This document shows, piece after piece, positions 1 to 7,885 of a DNA stretch of 64,000 nt (the stretch's first letter is position 1; the number at the start of each line of letters is the position of its first letter). The DNA is from Polaromonas sp. OV174 (GTDB taxonomy: Bacteria; Pseudomonadota; Gammaproteobacteria; Burkholderiales; Burkholderiaceae_C), in assembly GCF_900112285.1 (NCBI RefSeq), contig NZ_FOKZ01000001.1, positions 186,001 to 250,000 of the forward strand, written 5' to 3'. Below the pieces are notes generated by a model. The model had not been told where the DNA came from, searched no databases, and saw only the letters and a list, made by a program, of their open reading frames with translations. A program made the position numbers and the translations under genes.

Positions 1-927
1 CAACTCAAAGTCGATGTTGGCGTTGGCGTGTTCTTTTTTCATGCGCGGCAGCAGGGTGTTGGCCGCGTAGTCCTTGATGCGGGCGATGATGGGCCCGGTG
101 TCCACGCCCGGCAGGTTGCGGTATTCAAAGCTGAACTCGCAATTGGCCGGAATGGTGTTGATCGCATTGCCGCCGCTGATGATGCTGGTCTGCAGCGTGG
201 TGAAAGGGACGTCAAAAGCCTCGTCGAACGGGCCGTCGGCGCGGAACTGGTCGGCCTGGTCGCGGATGAAGCAGATCAGTCTGGCCGCGTATTCAATGGC
301 GTTCAGGCCTTGCGGCGTGAGCGAGGAATGCGCCGCATGGCCGTGCACGCGGCAGCGGTAGGCGTTGATGCCCTTGTGCGCTACGATCACCCGCATGTCG
401 GTCGGCTCGCCGACGATGCAGCCGCTGGCTGTGATGCCGCGCGCTTTCAGGTCGGCCAGCATATAGGGAGCACCGACGCAGCCCAACTCCTCGTCGCACG
501 AGAACGCAAAATGAACCGGCTGTTTGAGTTTGGCGGCCTTCATTTCCGGCAGCAGCGTCAGCGCCACGCCGATAAAACCTTTCATGTCGCAGGTGCCGCG
601 GCCGAACAGCTTGCCGTCGCGGATTTCCGGACTGAAGGGATCGCTGTCCCAGGTCTGGCCCTTGACCGGCACCACGTCGGTGTGGCCGGACAGCACGATG
701 CCGCCCTGGGTTGTGCCGTCGGCCGCCGGCAGGGTGGCAAACAGATTGGCTTTTTTGCCGCTGGGATCGTAGGTCAGCGTGGAGCTCAGGCCGTGCGTCT
801 GCAGGTAGTCCCTGACGGTTTCGATCAGGCCCAGATTGGACTGAAAGCTGGTGGTGTCAAAGCGGATCAGGCGCTCAATCCAGGGAAGGGACAGCGGGCC
901 GGCTGTGTAAGCTTCAGATAGATTCAT
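1..927 (-). CDS. argE: Acetylornithine deacetylase (M20 family), 3' end outside window
   Basis: Hydrolyses N-acetylornithine to ornithine and acetate in arginine synthesis; cytoplasmic, two-metal M20 peptidase fold. The 309 visible residues hold the family signature in order: GHTDVVPVKG around residues 81-90 (H82, D84), GRGTCDMKG around 109-117 (D114), the CDEELGC catalytic and metal segment around 144-150, and VGEPTD around 172-177. The frame stays open to the window edge, so the last part of the usual roughly 385-residue protein is missing. The start is the ATG just inside the shared promoter region with the divergent XRE-cupin gene. Succinyl-diaminopimelate desuccinylase is a relative, but the spacing and the DVVPVKGQ segment favour ArgE. 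Confidence 0.88.
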   Translation of the reverse strand, partial: MNLSEAYTAGPLSLPWIERLIRFDTTSFQSNLGLIETVRDYLQTHGLSSTLTYDPSGKKANLFATLPAADGTTQGGIVLSGHTDVVPVKGQTWDSDPFSPEIRDGKLFGRGTCDMKGFIGVALTLLPEMKAAKLKQPVHFAFSCDEELGCVGAPYMLADLKARGITASGCIVGEPTDMRVIVAHKGINAYRCRVHGHAAHSSLTPQGLNAIEYAARLICFIRDQADQFRADGPFDEAFDVPFTTLQTSIISGGNAINTIPANCEFSFEYRNLPGVDTGPIIARIKDYAANTLLPRMKKEHANANIDFEL

Positions 928-935
928 ATAAATTA

Positions 936-961
936 TCATATACGAAAATTTTCAGATATGA
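936..961. promoter_or_regulatory. 26-bp near-perfect inverted repeat, likely operator
   Basis: TCATAT and ATATGA arms flank the inner palindrome GAAAATTTTC; only the two-base spacers break the symmetry. It fills most of the 46 bp between the divergent argE and XRE-cupin starts, so one bound dimer could control both. The obvious candidate binder is the adjacent XRE-cupin protein (inference). Confidence 0.6.
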
Positions 962-973
962 AATACTGCTCTT

Positions 974-1630
974 ATGACCGCTGACCCTGCTGAACCCCTG
1001 CCCGTGGCCTCTTCTATCGTGCTGGACAAGGCCGAGTTGGGCGCGCGTTTGCGCAGCGCCCGGCAGGCGCAGCAACTGACCCTGGCCGAGCTGGCCCGGC
1101 TGTCGCGGGTGTCGGTGGCCTCGATTTCCAAGGCCGAGCGCGGCCTGCTGGCGCTCAGCTACGAGAAATTCGCGGCCCTGGCGGCGGCCTTGCAACTGGA
1201 TTTGTCAACGCTGTTTGGCCGCCAGCCGGCGGAGAGTGTGAGCGGCCATGCCGTGGTGACGCGGCGCCACGATGTGGTCGCCTACCACTCCGAGCGTTAC
1301 CTCTACGGCATGCTGGCGACCCAGGTCGTGTCCAAGAAGATGACGCCCATGATTGGTCGCGTCGACGCCAGCACCGTACTCAAGCCGGGTGAGTTCAGCC
1401 GCCATCCGGGGGAGGAGTTCATCTTTGTGCTGGAGGGCACGCTGGAAATGCATTTCGCCGACGGCCGTCTGGAGCGGCTGGAAAAGCATGACAGCATTTA
1501 TTTCGACAGCAATCTGGGCCACCTGTATGTGAACGGTGGCGAGCGGGGAGCGCAAATCCTGGTCGTGGTGTGCGGCCAGGCGCAGGACGCTGGTGCTCGC
1601 GAGGGTGAAGGCGTGCTATCGAATCAGTAG
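974..1630 (+). CDS. XRE-family transcriptional regulator with C-terminal cupin domain
   Basis: Two-domain regulator of 218 residues. An XRE helix-turn-helix occupies about residues 20-76 (LGARLRSARQAQQLTLAEL, then LSRVSVASISKAERG), and a cupin_2 effector domain about 145-205 (PGEFSRHPGEEFIFVLEGTLE). This architecture is seen in PuuR-type and other metabolite-sensing regulators. It is divergent from argE across a symmetric operator-like sequence and probably regulates itself and argE, perhaps sensing an amino-acid-related ligand (inference). The last codons and the TAG stop fall inside a copy of the interspersed repeat that starts at 1614, so the C terminus was shaped by that repeat. Confidence 0.85.
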   Translation: MTADPAEPLPVASSIVLDKAELGARLRSARQAQQLTLAELARLSRVSVASISKAERGLLALSYEKFAALAAALQLDLSTLFGRQPAESVSGHAVVTRRHDVVAYHSERYLYGMLATQVVSKKMTPMIGRVDASTVLKPGEFSRHPGEEFIFVLEGTLEMHFADGRLERLEKHDSIYFDSNLGHLYVNGGERGAQILVVVCGQAQDAGAREGEGVLSNQ

Positions 1631-1668
1631 CTTCAAGCGAGCGACCTGTCTGTGCTAAAGGCCTGAAT
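1614..1668 (+). repeat. Interspersed ~55-bp repeat, copy 1 (overlaps a stop codon)
   Basis: Matches the family pattern TGCTAT - A/T-rich - TAGCT - about 20 variable bases - GCTAnAGGCC. The TAG of TAGCT is the stop codon of the XRE-cupin gene. Confidence 0.7.
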
Positions 1669-1721
1669 GATGCCTTAACTTCGGGCGCCAGGCAGGTCTG
1701 TCCCGGCGCCTCCTTCCCTGC

Positions 1722-2051
1722 TTACTTGCGCAACACCAGCGTGACCAGCACCGAGGAATCGCGCACCGCCGTCAAGCCATGCGCGATACCGCCGGCCAGG
1801 TACAGCAACTGGCCGGCCTGCATCAGCTGCGTTTGGCCGTGGGCGGTGAATTCAAATTCGCCTTCCAGGCACTGCACCGTGATCTCGCCCTTGACCTGGT
1901 GCGAGGGCACGCTTTTGCCGGCCGGCACGATCAGCCGCATGACCTCCAGATCGTCTGTTTTGAACAGGGCAACGGTTCGGGCTTCGGTGAGCTTGTCGAC
2001 CAGGGGGTAGACGGCAATCAGTTGCCCTGATGCGGCGTGTGGAAGGGCCAT
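1722..2051 (-). CDS. Small single-domain cupin protein
   Basis: A 109-residue single cupin barrel. The conserved region runs from about residue 40 (VPAGKSVPSHQVKGEITVQC) through EGEFEF to AGQLLYLAGGIAHGLTA near 80-92. His and Glu residues could bind a metal, but no activity can be assigned. It stands alone, facing the XRE-cupin gene tail to tail. The 268 bp upstream hold an interspersed repeat and the panC remnant. Function unknown; a metal-dependent isomerase or a sensor role are both possible. Confidence 0.75.
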   Translation of the reverse strand: MALPHAASGQLIAVYPLVDKLTEARTVALFKTDDLEVMRLIVPAGKSVPSHQVKGEITVQCLEGEFEFTAHGQTQLMQAGQLLYLAGGIAHGLTAVRDSSVLVTLVLRK

Positions 2052-2162
2052 GTTGGAACTCCATAAGGCGGCGTGCCTGAGGAGCTTTATACCCCAAGGG
2101 TAAAAAGCCGGGCAAGCAGGCTGACGCGCCTCGATGCAGCTGGCGTGCCGCGCATTTTCAAG

Positions 2163-2213
2163 CTAAATTGGCCTCTAGCCCAGCAGGAGCATGCGCTGAC
2201 AGCTATGAAAACA
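2163..2213 (-). repeat. Interspersed ~55-bp repeat, copy 2
   Basis: Read on the minus strand: ATAGCTGTC, then CGC, then GGGCTAGAGGCCAATTT. It lies 18 bp from the panC 3' remnant, at the junction between the cupin gene and the accessory operon. Confidence 0.7.
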
Positions 2214-2230
2214 GGAGTGTTCCTGCGCCG

Positions 2231-2310
2231 CCTCAAGTTTCCAGCTTGTCAATCAGGCGCGTGTGACCCCGCTTGGCGGCACCCGCTCCACGTTCAGTGC
2301 GACGGCCAGA
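2231..2310 (-). pseudogene. Duplicated 3' end of panC (remnant)
   Basis: The first 50 bp match the 3' end of intact panC (9540-9589) at 47 of 50 positions, in the same orientation. Weaker, gapped similarity runs on for about 30 bp. Translated, it gives AAKRGHTRLIDKLET then stop, against [15 protein letters not shown] then stop in PanC. Nothing upstream of this tail remains. Together with intact panC it brackets the 7.3-kb accessory operon as a direct repeat, which suggests that segment was inserted at, or duplicated from, the panC terminus. Confidence 0.75.
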
Positions 2311-2319
2311 CAACAACAG

Positions 2320-3132
2320 TCAGCGAGGTCGACCAAATAGGCCGCTGATAGAAAACTTGATCTGTGACCACAAAGCCTTCAGACCAATACTCAACATATT
2401 GAGCTCTTGCTGGGGCTTGGGTTTGGGCGCCTTTGTCGTAGCGTTTCCAGCTTGAAATCGCAAAAGCATCTCCTGCGTCGATGCCATGACCGATTGGGCC
2501 TGGCCCAAGACGGCTTGTGCCTGGTAGAGCAGCGTTTGTGCGTCCAGCGCCTGCCCGCCAGATGCTAGCGGCGGCATGGCGAAATTGGCAGGAGGCGGCG
2601 CAATGGCGGCACCCACCGGGTTCGGCGGCACGGAGGCATTGGAAACTGCTGCGTGCGTGGCCGCGGGATTGGGTAAGTCGTCTTGTGACAGTGAATCTGC
2701 CAGATTGCTCTCAAACTGCTTGAGGATGTGGGATGCCACCTCTGCGATCATCCCGCTGCCTCGCCCATATTGCGCTACCGCACCGGAAAGCTGCAGTTGG
2801 GTGGTTACCGTGACCGCCGTGCCGCTGCCTTCCGGCTTGAGCGCAAAGCTGAACTCGGACTGAGCCGCTCCGCGCCCTTTGGGATCCAGTCCCGAACCCT
2901 TTAGCCACGCAATGTGATTTGCGTCGTCTTTTTTGACGAGTTCGGCTTGCCCGTCAAAAGCGAGTTTGATGGGCCCCAACTTTACGGATACAGATCCACG
3001 GTATTTATCCGGGCCCAGAATTTCGGTTAGCTTGGCACCAGGCAGACACGGCATGATGCGCGGGACGTCGAGCATCAGCTTCCAGGCATCTTCCAAGGGC
3101 AATGGAACGAAAAAATGATTGCTGAACTCCAT
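2320..3132 (-). CDS. CoxG-like SRPBCC protein of a molybdenum hydroxylase cluster
   Basis: 270 residues. The N-terminal 150 residues form a CoxG/SRPBCC lipid- or ligand-binding fold (VPLPLEDAWKLMLDVPRIMPCLPG near the start, typical of CO-dehydrogenase subunit G). A Pro/Ala-rich linker follows, then a C-terminal amphipathic segment (LKALWSQIKFSISGLFG) that in CoxG proteins is linked to membrane association. CoxG relatives recruit the Mo-hydroxylase to the membrane or its quinone acceptor. It is last in the operon; a good AAAGGA site lies 8-9 bases before the ATG. The stop adjoins the panC remnant. Confidence 0.82.
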   Translation of the reverse strand: MEFSNHFFVPLPLEDAWKLMLDVPRIMPCLPGAKLTEILGPDKYRGSVSVKLGPIKLAFDGQAELVKKDDANHIAWLKGSGLDPKGRGAAQSEFSFALKPEGSGTAVTVTTQLQLSGAVAQYGRGSGMIAEVASHILKQFESNLADSLSQDDLPNPAATHAAVSNASVPPNPVGAAIAPPPANFAMPPLASGGQALDAQTLLYQAQAVLGQAQSVMASTQEMLLRFQAGNATTKAPKPKPQQELNMLSIGLKALWSQIKFSISGLFGRPR

Positions 3133-3144
3133 GGAGTTTTCCTT

Positions 3145-5508
3145 TTAAAGTATTTTTTTCGCGTGTCCGTCAGCGTCCGCCGCCTTGCCGATTAACTCGA
3201 GCAAGCGCACAGGCGTCAACGGAAATTCGTTAATCTTTACCCCGTAATCTTTAAGGGCGTCCTCCACGGCGCTGATAAGCGCGGCGGCAACCGGAATCGT
3301 TGCGCACTCTCCAATGCCCTTCACCCCCAGGGGATTGAGCGAAGTGGGTGAGGGCGCAAAGATCACTTCTATATTGGGAACTTCCGGCGCGGTAGGAAGC
3401 AGATATTCCGCGAAAGTTGTGGTCAGTGGCTGGCCGTTGGGGTCATAGCCCATCCACTCGAACAGGGCATTGCCCATACCGTGAACCACGCCCCCATGCA
3501 CCTGTCCTTGCGCCAGCTGTGGATTGATGATGTTTCCGCTGTCCTGCACGGCAACATAGCGTGTGATCGTGATGCCTCCCGTCATGGGGTCAACCTCTAC
3601 CTCGCACGTATGCGATGCGCCCGCATAGGTCTGCGCGTCACAATGAAAATGCACCGTCTCATCCAGTCCGGGGTCCACCGCAATGGGCAATACATAACCC
3701 GGAACACCCTTTAAAAGCATGGCCAAACGAGCCAGTGCGATCCTGTGGGAGTGGTCTTTGGTGTGTACCTCACCATTTGACAACATGAGCTCGTCTTCGG
3801 GGATGTTCAATATTGCGGAAGCGGCAGATACCGCTTTACGACTGACCTTGAACGCAGCTTCGTTCACGGCGGTTCCGGCCATGATCGATTGGCGACTGGC
3901 AAATCCGCCCATCCCATAGCCAATGGCGGAGGTATCTCCGGCAATGACGTCTATCGCCTGTGCCGCCAGTCCAAAATGGGCCGCGCAAATCTGGGCCAGC
4001 GTGGTTTTGATGCCCTGACCCATGGCAAGGGCGCCGGTATAGATTGAAATCCGGCCAGACGGCTGAACCCGTACCCGGGCCGACTCAAAAGGACCGCGCC
4101 CCGTTGGCTTGACACTGTTGGCAAGGCCAATGCCTTTAAGCAAGTGCGGACTGGAACTCTCTTTTCGGCGCGCAGAAAATCCGTCAAAGTCAATGGCTTG
4201 CAGTGCTGTGCCGAGCAGGGCCGGAAAGTCTCCGCTGTCTATCGTCAAGGGCATGCCGGCCCGCGACTTGAGAGGCTTGGTGTACGGTATCTTGGTGGGC
4301 GGAATGAGGTTGCGACGCCTGCATTCCGCACGATCCATCCCAAGTTTTGTGCTCAGCATGTCAAGCAGCCGCTCCATGACGAAGGCGGCCTGCGGATAAC
4401 CCGCGCCGCGCACCGTAGCGACGGGTACCTTGTTGGTGTAAGCGACCTTCACGTCCAGCTTGTACGCTGGAACGATGTAGGGTCCGGTCATGGACGATGC
4501 GGCGTTGTACGGAACGTTGGTGCCTTGGGGGGTGTAGGCGCCGTGATCGTGAATGAAGCTGCCCCGGATTCCAAGTACCCGTCCGTCCTGGTCTGCCGAG
4601 AGAGATACTTTCCAGTACTGATCGCGCTCCTGAATCGAGGTGAGAAAGTGTTCCCGGCGGTCTTCCACCCATTTAACGGGTCGCCCCAATTTTCGGGCCA
4701 CCGCAGGAATAACGATTTCCTCGGGGTAAATCATGAATTTCGCCCCGAAACCGCCACCGACATCGGGCGTGATGACCCGCAAAAGATCCTCGGGCTGTCC
4801 CAGCATCAAGGCGATGGTGTAGTGCAGCTCGTGCGCCATCTGGGTCGAGGACCAAACAGTCAGCTCGTTCGTTGACTTCTCGACAGTAGCCAGTACGCCA
4901 CGCCCCTCCATGGGATGCGCACAACCACGATGGACCCAGAATTCCTCGTCGATGGTGACGGCAGACTTCGCGAAAGCCTCGTCGCAGTCGCCGTAAGCCA
5001 GCGAATAGTCCTGAAGGATATTCGATTGAATTCCGGTTCGTACCAGGGGCGCGCCATCAACGACAGAATCTCGGCAGTCGACAACGGCTTGCAGCACTTC
5101 ATATTCAATGTCGACGCGAGCGGCCGCATCTTCGGCCTGGTGCCGGCTGTTCGCAATCACCACGGCCATGGCCTCACCGACAAAGGCGACCTCCTTTGAA
5201 GCCAGCACAAATGGGGTGGTGTCTTCGGGAAGGGCTGCCAAGGGAAAACCAAGAGGCATTCGCCAGGAGGTAATTTCACCAAACAGATCCTGCTCCGCAA
5301 AAACAGCGACAACGCCTGGCATTTCGCGTGCTGCGGTCAGACTCATGGAAGTGATTTTGGCGTGTGCCTGAGAGCTGCGGACAAAACAGGCGTGCAGCGT
5401 TCCCTCAACCGGTATGTCATCCAGAAAGCGGGCTGTCCCGGTGAGCAGCGCCTCATCCTCCAGCCGCTTGGTCTGAAGACCAACGCCGGGACTAGTTATT
5501 GCCAGCAT
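3145..5508 (-). CDS. Molybdopterin-binding large subunit, xanthine oxidase/CoxL-like hydroxylase
   Basis: Catalytic subunit of a three-part molybdenum hydroxylase, 787 residues. The chosen ATG has an AAGGGCGAG ribosome site and overlaps the small-subunit gene by 17 bp; a longer frame would overlap by about 150 bp and lacks homology. Family marks: GVGLQTKRLEDEALLTG at the N terminus, GGGFGAKF mid-protein, and GIGE near residue 730 carrying the expected catalytic Glu. The active-site loop near 365 reads VRGAGYP, the AYRGAGR-type form, not the AYRCSFR loop of true CO dehydrogenase. So the substrate is probably an aromatic, N-heterocyclic or aldehyde compound, not CO. No MobA-like or CoxDEF maturation genes are nearby. 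Confidence 0.87.
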   Translation of the reverse strand: MLAITSPGVGLQTKRLEDEALLTGTARFLDDIPVEGTLHACFVRSSQAHAKITSMSLTAAREMPGVVAVFAEQDLFGEITSWRMPLGFPLAALPEDTTPFVLASKEVAFVGEAMAVVIANSRHQAEDAAARVDIEYEVLQAVVDCRDSVVDGAPLVRTGIQSNILQDYSLAYGDCDEAFAKSAVTIDEEFWVHRGCAHPMEGRGVLATVEKSTNELTVWSSTQMAHELHYTIALMLGQPEDLLRVITPDVGGGFGAKFMIYPEEIVIPAVARKLGRPVKWVEDRREHFLTSIQERDQYWKVSLSADQDGRVLGIRGSFIHDHGAYTPQGTNVPYNAASSMTGPYIVPAYKLDVKVAYTNKVPVATVRGAGYPQAAFVMERLLDMLSTKLGMDRAECRRRNLIPPTKIPYTKPLKSRAGMPLTIDSGDFPALLGTALQAIDFDGFSARRKESSSPHLLKGIGLANSVKPTGRGPFESARVRVQPSGRISIYTGALAMGQGIKTTLAQICAAHFGLAAQAIDVIAGDTSAIGYGMGGFASRQSIMAGTAVNEAAFKVSRKAVSAASAILNIPEDELMLSNGEVHTKDHSHRIALARLAMLLKGVPGYVLPIAVDPGLDETVHFHCDAQTYAGASHTCEVEVDPMTGGITITRYVAVQDSGNIINPQLAQGQVHGGVVHGMGNALFEWMGYDPNGQPLTTTFAEYLLPTAPEVPNIEVIFAPSPTSLNPLGVKGIGECATIPVAAALISAVEDALKDYGVKINEFPLTPVRLLELIGKAADADGHAKKIL

Positions 5509-6001
5509 CGCTCGCCCTTTCGCGCAGCTGGCTGGCCGCGTCCAGAATCGCAGCCACGATATTTTGGTATCCGGTGCAGCGGCATATATGGCCGGAAAGT
5601 ACGTCGCGAACGATGGACTCATCGGGCTCGGAATTCGCCGCAAGCAACTCTGTCGCCGACATCAGAATTCCAGCGGTGCAGAAACCGCATTGCAAGGCGT
5701 GATGCTTGTGAAAGCAGGCCTGCAAGATATCGAGCACGCCGTCCGTCGCAAGTCCTTCAACGGTCCGGATTTCGCTGCCTTGGGCCTGCACGGCCAGCAT
5801 CAGGCAGCTCCTGGCGGAATATCCGTCAACCAGGACGGTGCATGCGCCGCAGACGCCGTGCTCACAACCAACATGTGTGCCCGTCAACTTCAAATCAGAT
5901 CGCAGAAAGTCCGCTAGATTGACGCGCGGCTCTGCATGGCCTGCATACTTCAGCCCGTTGACGTGAAGGGTAATGGGGCGGGAACAGGAGTGGTCCGTCA
6001 T
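5492..6001 (-). CDS. [2Fe-2S] small subunit of molybdenum hydroxylase (CoxS-like)
   Basis: Electron-transfer subunit, 169 residues from the ATG that sits one base after the medium-subunit stop (TGACATG). All eight iron-sulfur cysteines are present: C46, C51, C54 and C66 for the plant-ferredoxin cluster (GCEHGVCGACTVLVDG), and C105, C108, C140 and C142 for the second cluster (CGFCTAGI and CRCTGYQNI). Length and motifs are typical of CoxS, NdhS and IorA-like subunits. An in-frame ATG seven codons upstream is possible but would overlap the preceding gene more. Confidence 0.9.
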   Translation of the reverse strand: MTDHSCSRPITLHVNGLKYAGHAEPRVNLADFLRSDLKLTGTHVGCEHGVCGACTVLVDGYSARSCLMLAVQAQGSEIRTVEGLATDGVLDILQACFHKHHALQCGFCTAGILMSATELLAANSEPDESIVRDVLSGHICRCTGYQNIVAAILDAASQLRERASDAGNN

Positions 6002-6002
6002 G

Positions 6003-6866
6003 TCATCTCTCCGCGCGCTCAAGCGCGATATTCAAGGCCCGTTGCGTGAGAACGCCGGCCAATTTCTGTCGGTACCAACTGGGCGTATAGGTGTCTGAGG
6101 TCGCATCAATCTGGGCGCAGATTGCGGCCGCCGCCGCGATATCTTCTGGCGACATGCGGGTTTTAAGCAGCGACTGTTCGGCTCGGCTCATACGAACCGG
6201 GGCGGAAGCCACGCCACCAAGGGTGATCGACACCCTCTCAAGCAGGCCATCTGCCCCGAATAAAAGCATCACCGCGACAGACACGATGGCGAAATCGCCA
6301 TGGCGGCGCGCAAACTCGAGGAAAGCATGTCCGTGCTGTTTCGGCCAGGGCTCCATGGACATGCCGACAAGCATTTCATCGGACTCGATCGCCGGTGCCA
6401 TGTAACCAGCGGGGAAATCCTTCATCGGAATCGTCCGCTGCCCTCGAACGCTGGCGACATGAATGTCCGCATCCATGGCCAGCGCGATCGTTGGGATTTC
6501 CGCGGAAGGATCCAATTGACAAAGGCTTCCGCCCACCGTGCCCCGGTTGCGTGTTTGGCGATGCCCCACATTCAAGATGGCTTCTTTGAATACAGGGATG
6601 CGGGCCGCGATGAGTTCCGAAAACTCAACATGGCGCTGCCGCGTAAGCGCTCCAATTTCTATCCGTTCCCCGCCGTCCCTGATATAGGAAAGCTCTGCAA
6701 TGCGATTGATGTCAACCAGACAGTCCGGAAACGCGAATCGCATATTGAGCATGGCCATCAAGGACTGCCCCCCCGCCAGCACGCGGGAATTTTCCCCGTT
6801 GCTCAGATGCGCGAGAGCCTCTTCCAAAGTATGGGGAGCGAGGTATTCGAAAAGGGGAGCTTTCAC
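6003..6866 (-). CDS. FAD-binding medium subunit of molybdenum hydroxylase (CoxM-like)
   Basis: 287 residues. FAD contacts are clear: VLAGGQSLMAMLNMR near residue 30-43 and TRNRGTVGGSLCQLDPSAE near 106-124, as in CO dehydrogenase medium subunits. It takes electrons from the two Fe-S clusters and passes them to FAD. First of the three structural subunits, in the order M-S-L-G common to this enzyme class, and 12 bp downstream of the decarboxylase-like gene, so clearly one transcription unit. Confidence 0.9.
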   Translation of the reverse strand: MKAPLFEYLAPHTLEEALAHLSNGENSRVLAGGQSLMAMLNMRFAFPDCLVDINRIAELSYIRDGGERIEIGALTRQRHVEFSELIAARIPVFKEAILNVGHRQTRNRGTVGGSLCQLDPSAEIPTIALAMDADIHVASVRGQRTIPMKDFPAGYMAPAIESDEMLVGMSMEPWPKQHGHAFLEFARRHGDFAIVSVAVMLLFGADGLLERVSITLGGVASAPVRMSRAEQSLLKTRMSPEDIAAAAAICAQIDATSDTYTPSWYRQKLAGVLTQRALNIALERAER

Positions 6867-6878
6867 GGCAGCGCTTTG

Positions 6879-7874
6879 TTAAATTTTGGACAGATCCAGC
6901 GCAGATGCGGCGAATAGCTCCTCTGGCGCCACCTTTCTCTTCGAAAGCCCCTGCTCGAAGTGATAGCGGGAAAAGGTCTCGATCACATGCCTGTTCGCGT
7001 CCAGTCCGTAGGGCCAATAGTCTGAGCCCATCAAAGCCTTTGCTTCATTGTGGTGATGCACCATCCACGGCAGGGTAACCGCCAGGTGGCATAACTCATC
7101 CAGCTCCTTCACGGCCAGAGCTTTCGCTTTCAGGAAGGCTTTATAGACGCTGACAGCCAACCAGGGATGCTGCTCCACCAGGGTGCGGCGGATGCCAACC
7201 ATGTGCATGATCGGAAATATTCTGGTCCTTCGGAAGTAATCCTTTTCCGCTTCAATGTAGTTGTCAAAAAGTCTTCCGACGTTGGGGGCGCCACGCAAGA
7301 AACAGGAAGGTGCACGCGCACCGATGTAGCCATCTATTTCGCCAGCCTCCAACATGTCGGACAGCGTTTTGTCATCCGGGATTTGGACAAGACTGATGGC
7401 CGGATCAAGGTCTATGGGCGCGCGCTCGCCCCGGCCTGGTTCTTCAATGCCACCCCGCACCCATTTGATGTCGCTGGGCTTGACGCCATACTCATCGTTG
7501 AGGATGCCGCGGATCCAGACATTGGCGGTGATTTGGTATTCCGGCACACCAATCGTTTTTCCGCGCAAATCCTGAGGGGTATTGATGCCTCGGTCGGTAC
7601 GCACGTAAATTCCTGATTGCCTGAAGACGCGAGACAGGAAGGCGGGAATGGCCACATATTGGCTGTCGCCCCGGGCCGTCGTCATCATGTGGCTGCTCAT
7701 CGAGATTTCGGTCACATCGAATTCGCCGTAACGGAAGGCTCGGTGAAATGCCTCTTCCGGCTCCAGCGATACCGCGTTGACTTCGCAGCCTTCTATTGGC
7801 GCACGCCCATCAAAGATGGCTTGCGTTCGGTCGTAATTGCCACAGGAAAGGCTAATTTCAAGTTTTTTCATCAT
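6879..7874 (-). CDS. 4,5-dihydroxyphthalate decarboxylase-like protein
   Basis: 331 residues resembling Pht5-type 4,5-dihydroxyphthalate decarboxylase, a family with a periplasmic-binding-protein fold. Recognisable segments: LSCGNYDRTQAIFDG at the N terminus, FDVTEISMSSHMM near 52-64, LRGKTIGVPEYQITANVWIRG near 103-123, and FPIMHMVGIRRTLVEQHPW near 220. There is no signal peptide, which supports a cytoplasmic enzyme over a transporter protein. Co-transcription with a Mo-hydroxylase suggests ring hydroxylation followed by loss of a carboxylate (inference). A non-catalytic binding role cannot be excluded from sequence. Confidence 0.78.
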   Translation of the reverse strand: MMKKLEISLSCGNYDRTQAIFDGRAPIEGCEVNAVSLEPEEAFHRAFRYGEFDVTEISMSSHMMTTARGDSQYVAIPAFLSRVFRQSGIYVRTDRGINTPQDLRGKTIGVPEYQITANVWIRGILNDEYGVKPSDIKWVRGGIEEPGRGERAPIDLDPAISLVQIPDDKTLSDMLEAGEIDGYIGARAPSCFLRGAPNVGRLFDNYIEAEKDYFRRTRIFPIMHMVGIRRTLVEQHPWLAVSVYKAFLKAKALAVKELDELCHLAVTLPWMVHHHNEAKALMGSDYWPYGLDANRHVIETFSRYHFEQGLSKRKVAPEELFAASALDLSKI

Positions 7875-7885
7875 TACTCCTTTTG

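Noticed and set aside
2320..6866. Aerobic CO dehydrogenase (coxMSLG)
   Set aside because: Subunit order fits, but the large-subunit loop is VRGAGYP and not the AYRCSFR motif needed for CO oxidation, and no coxDEF genes are present.
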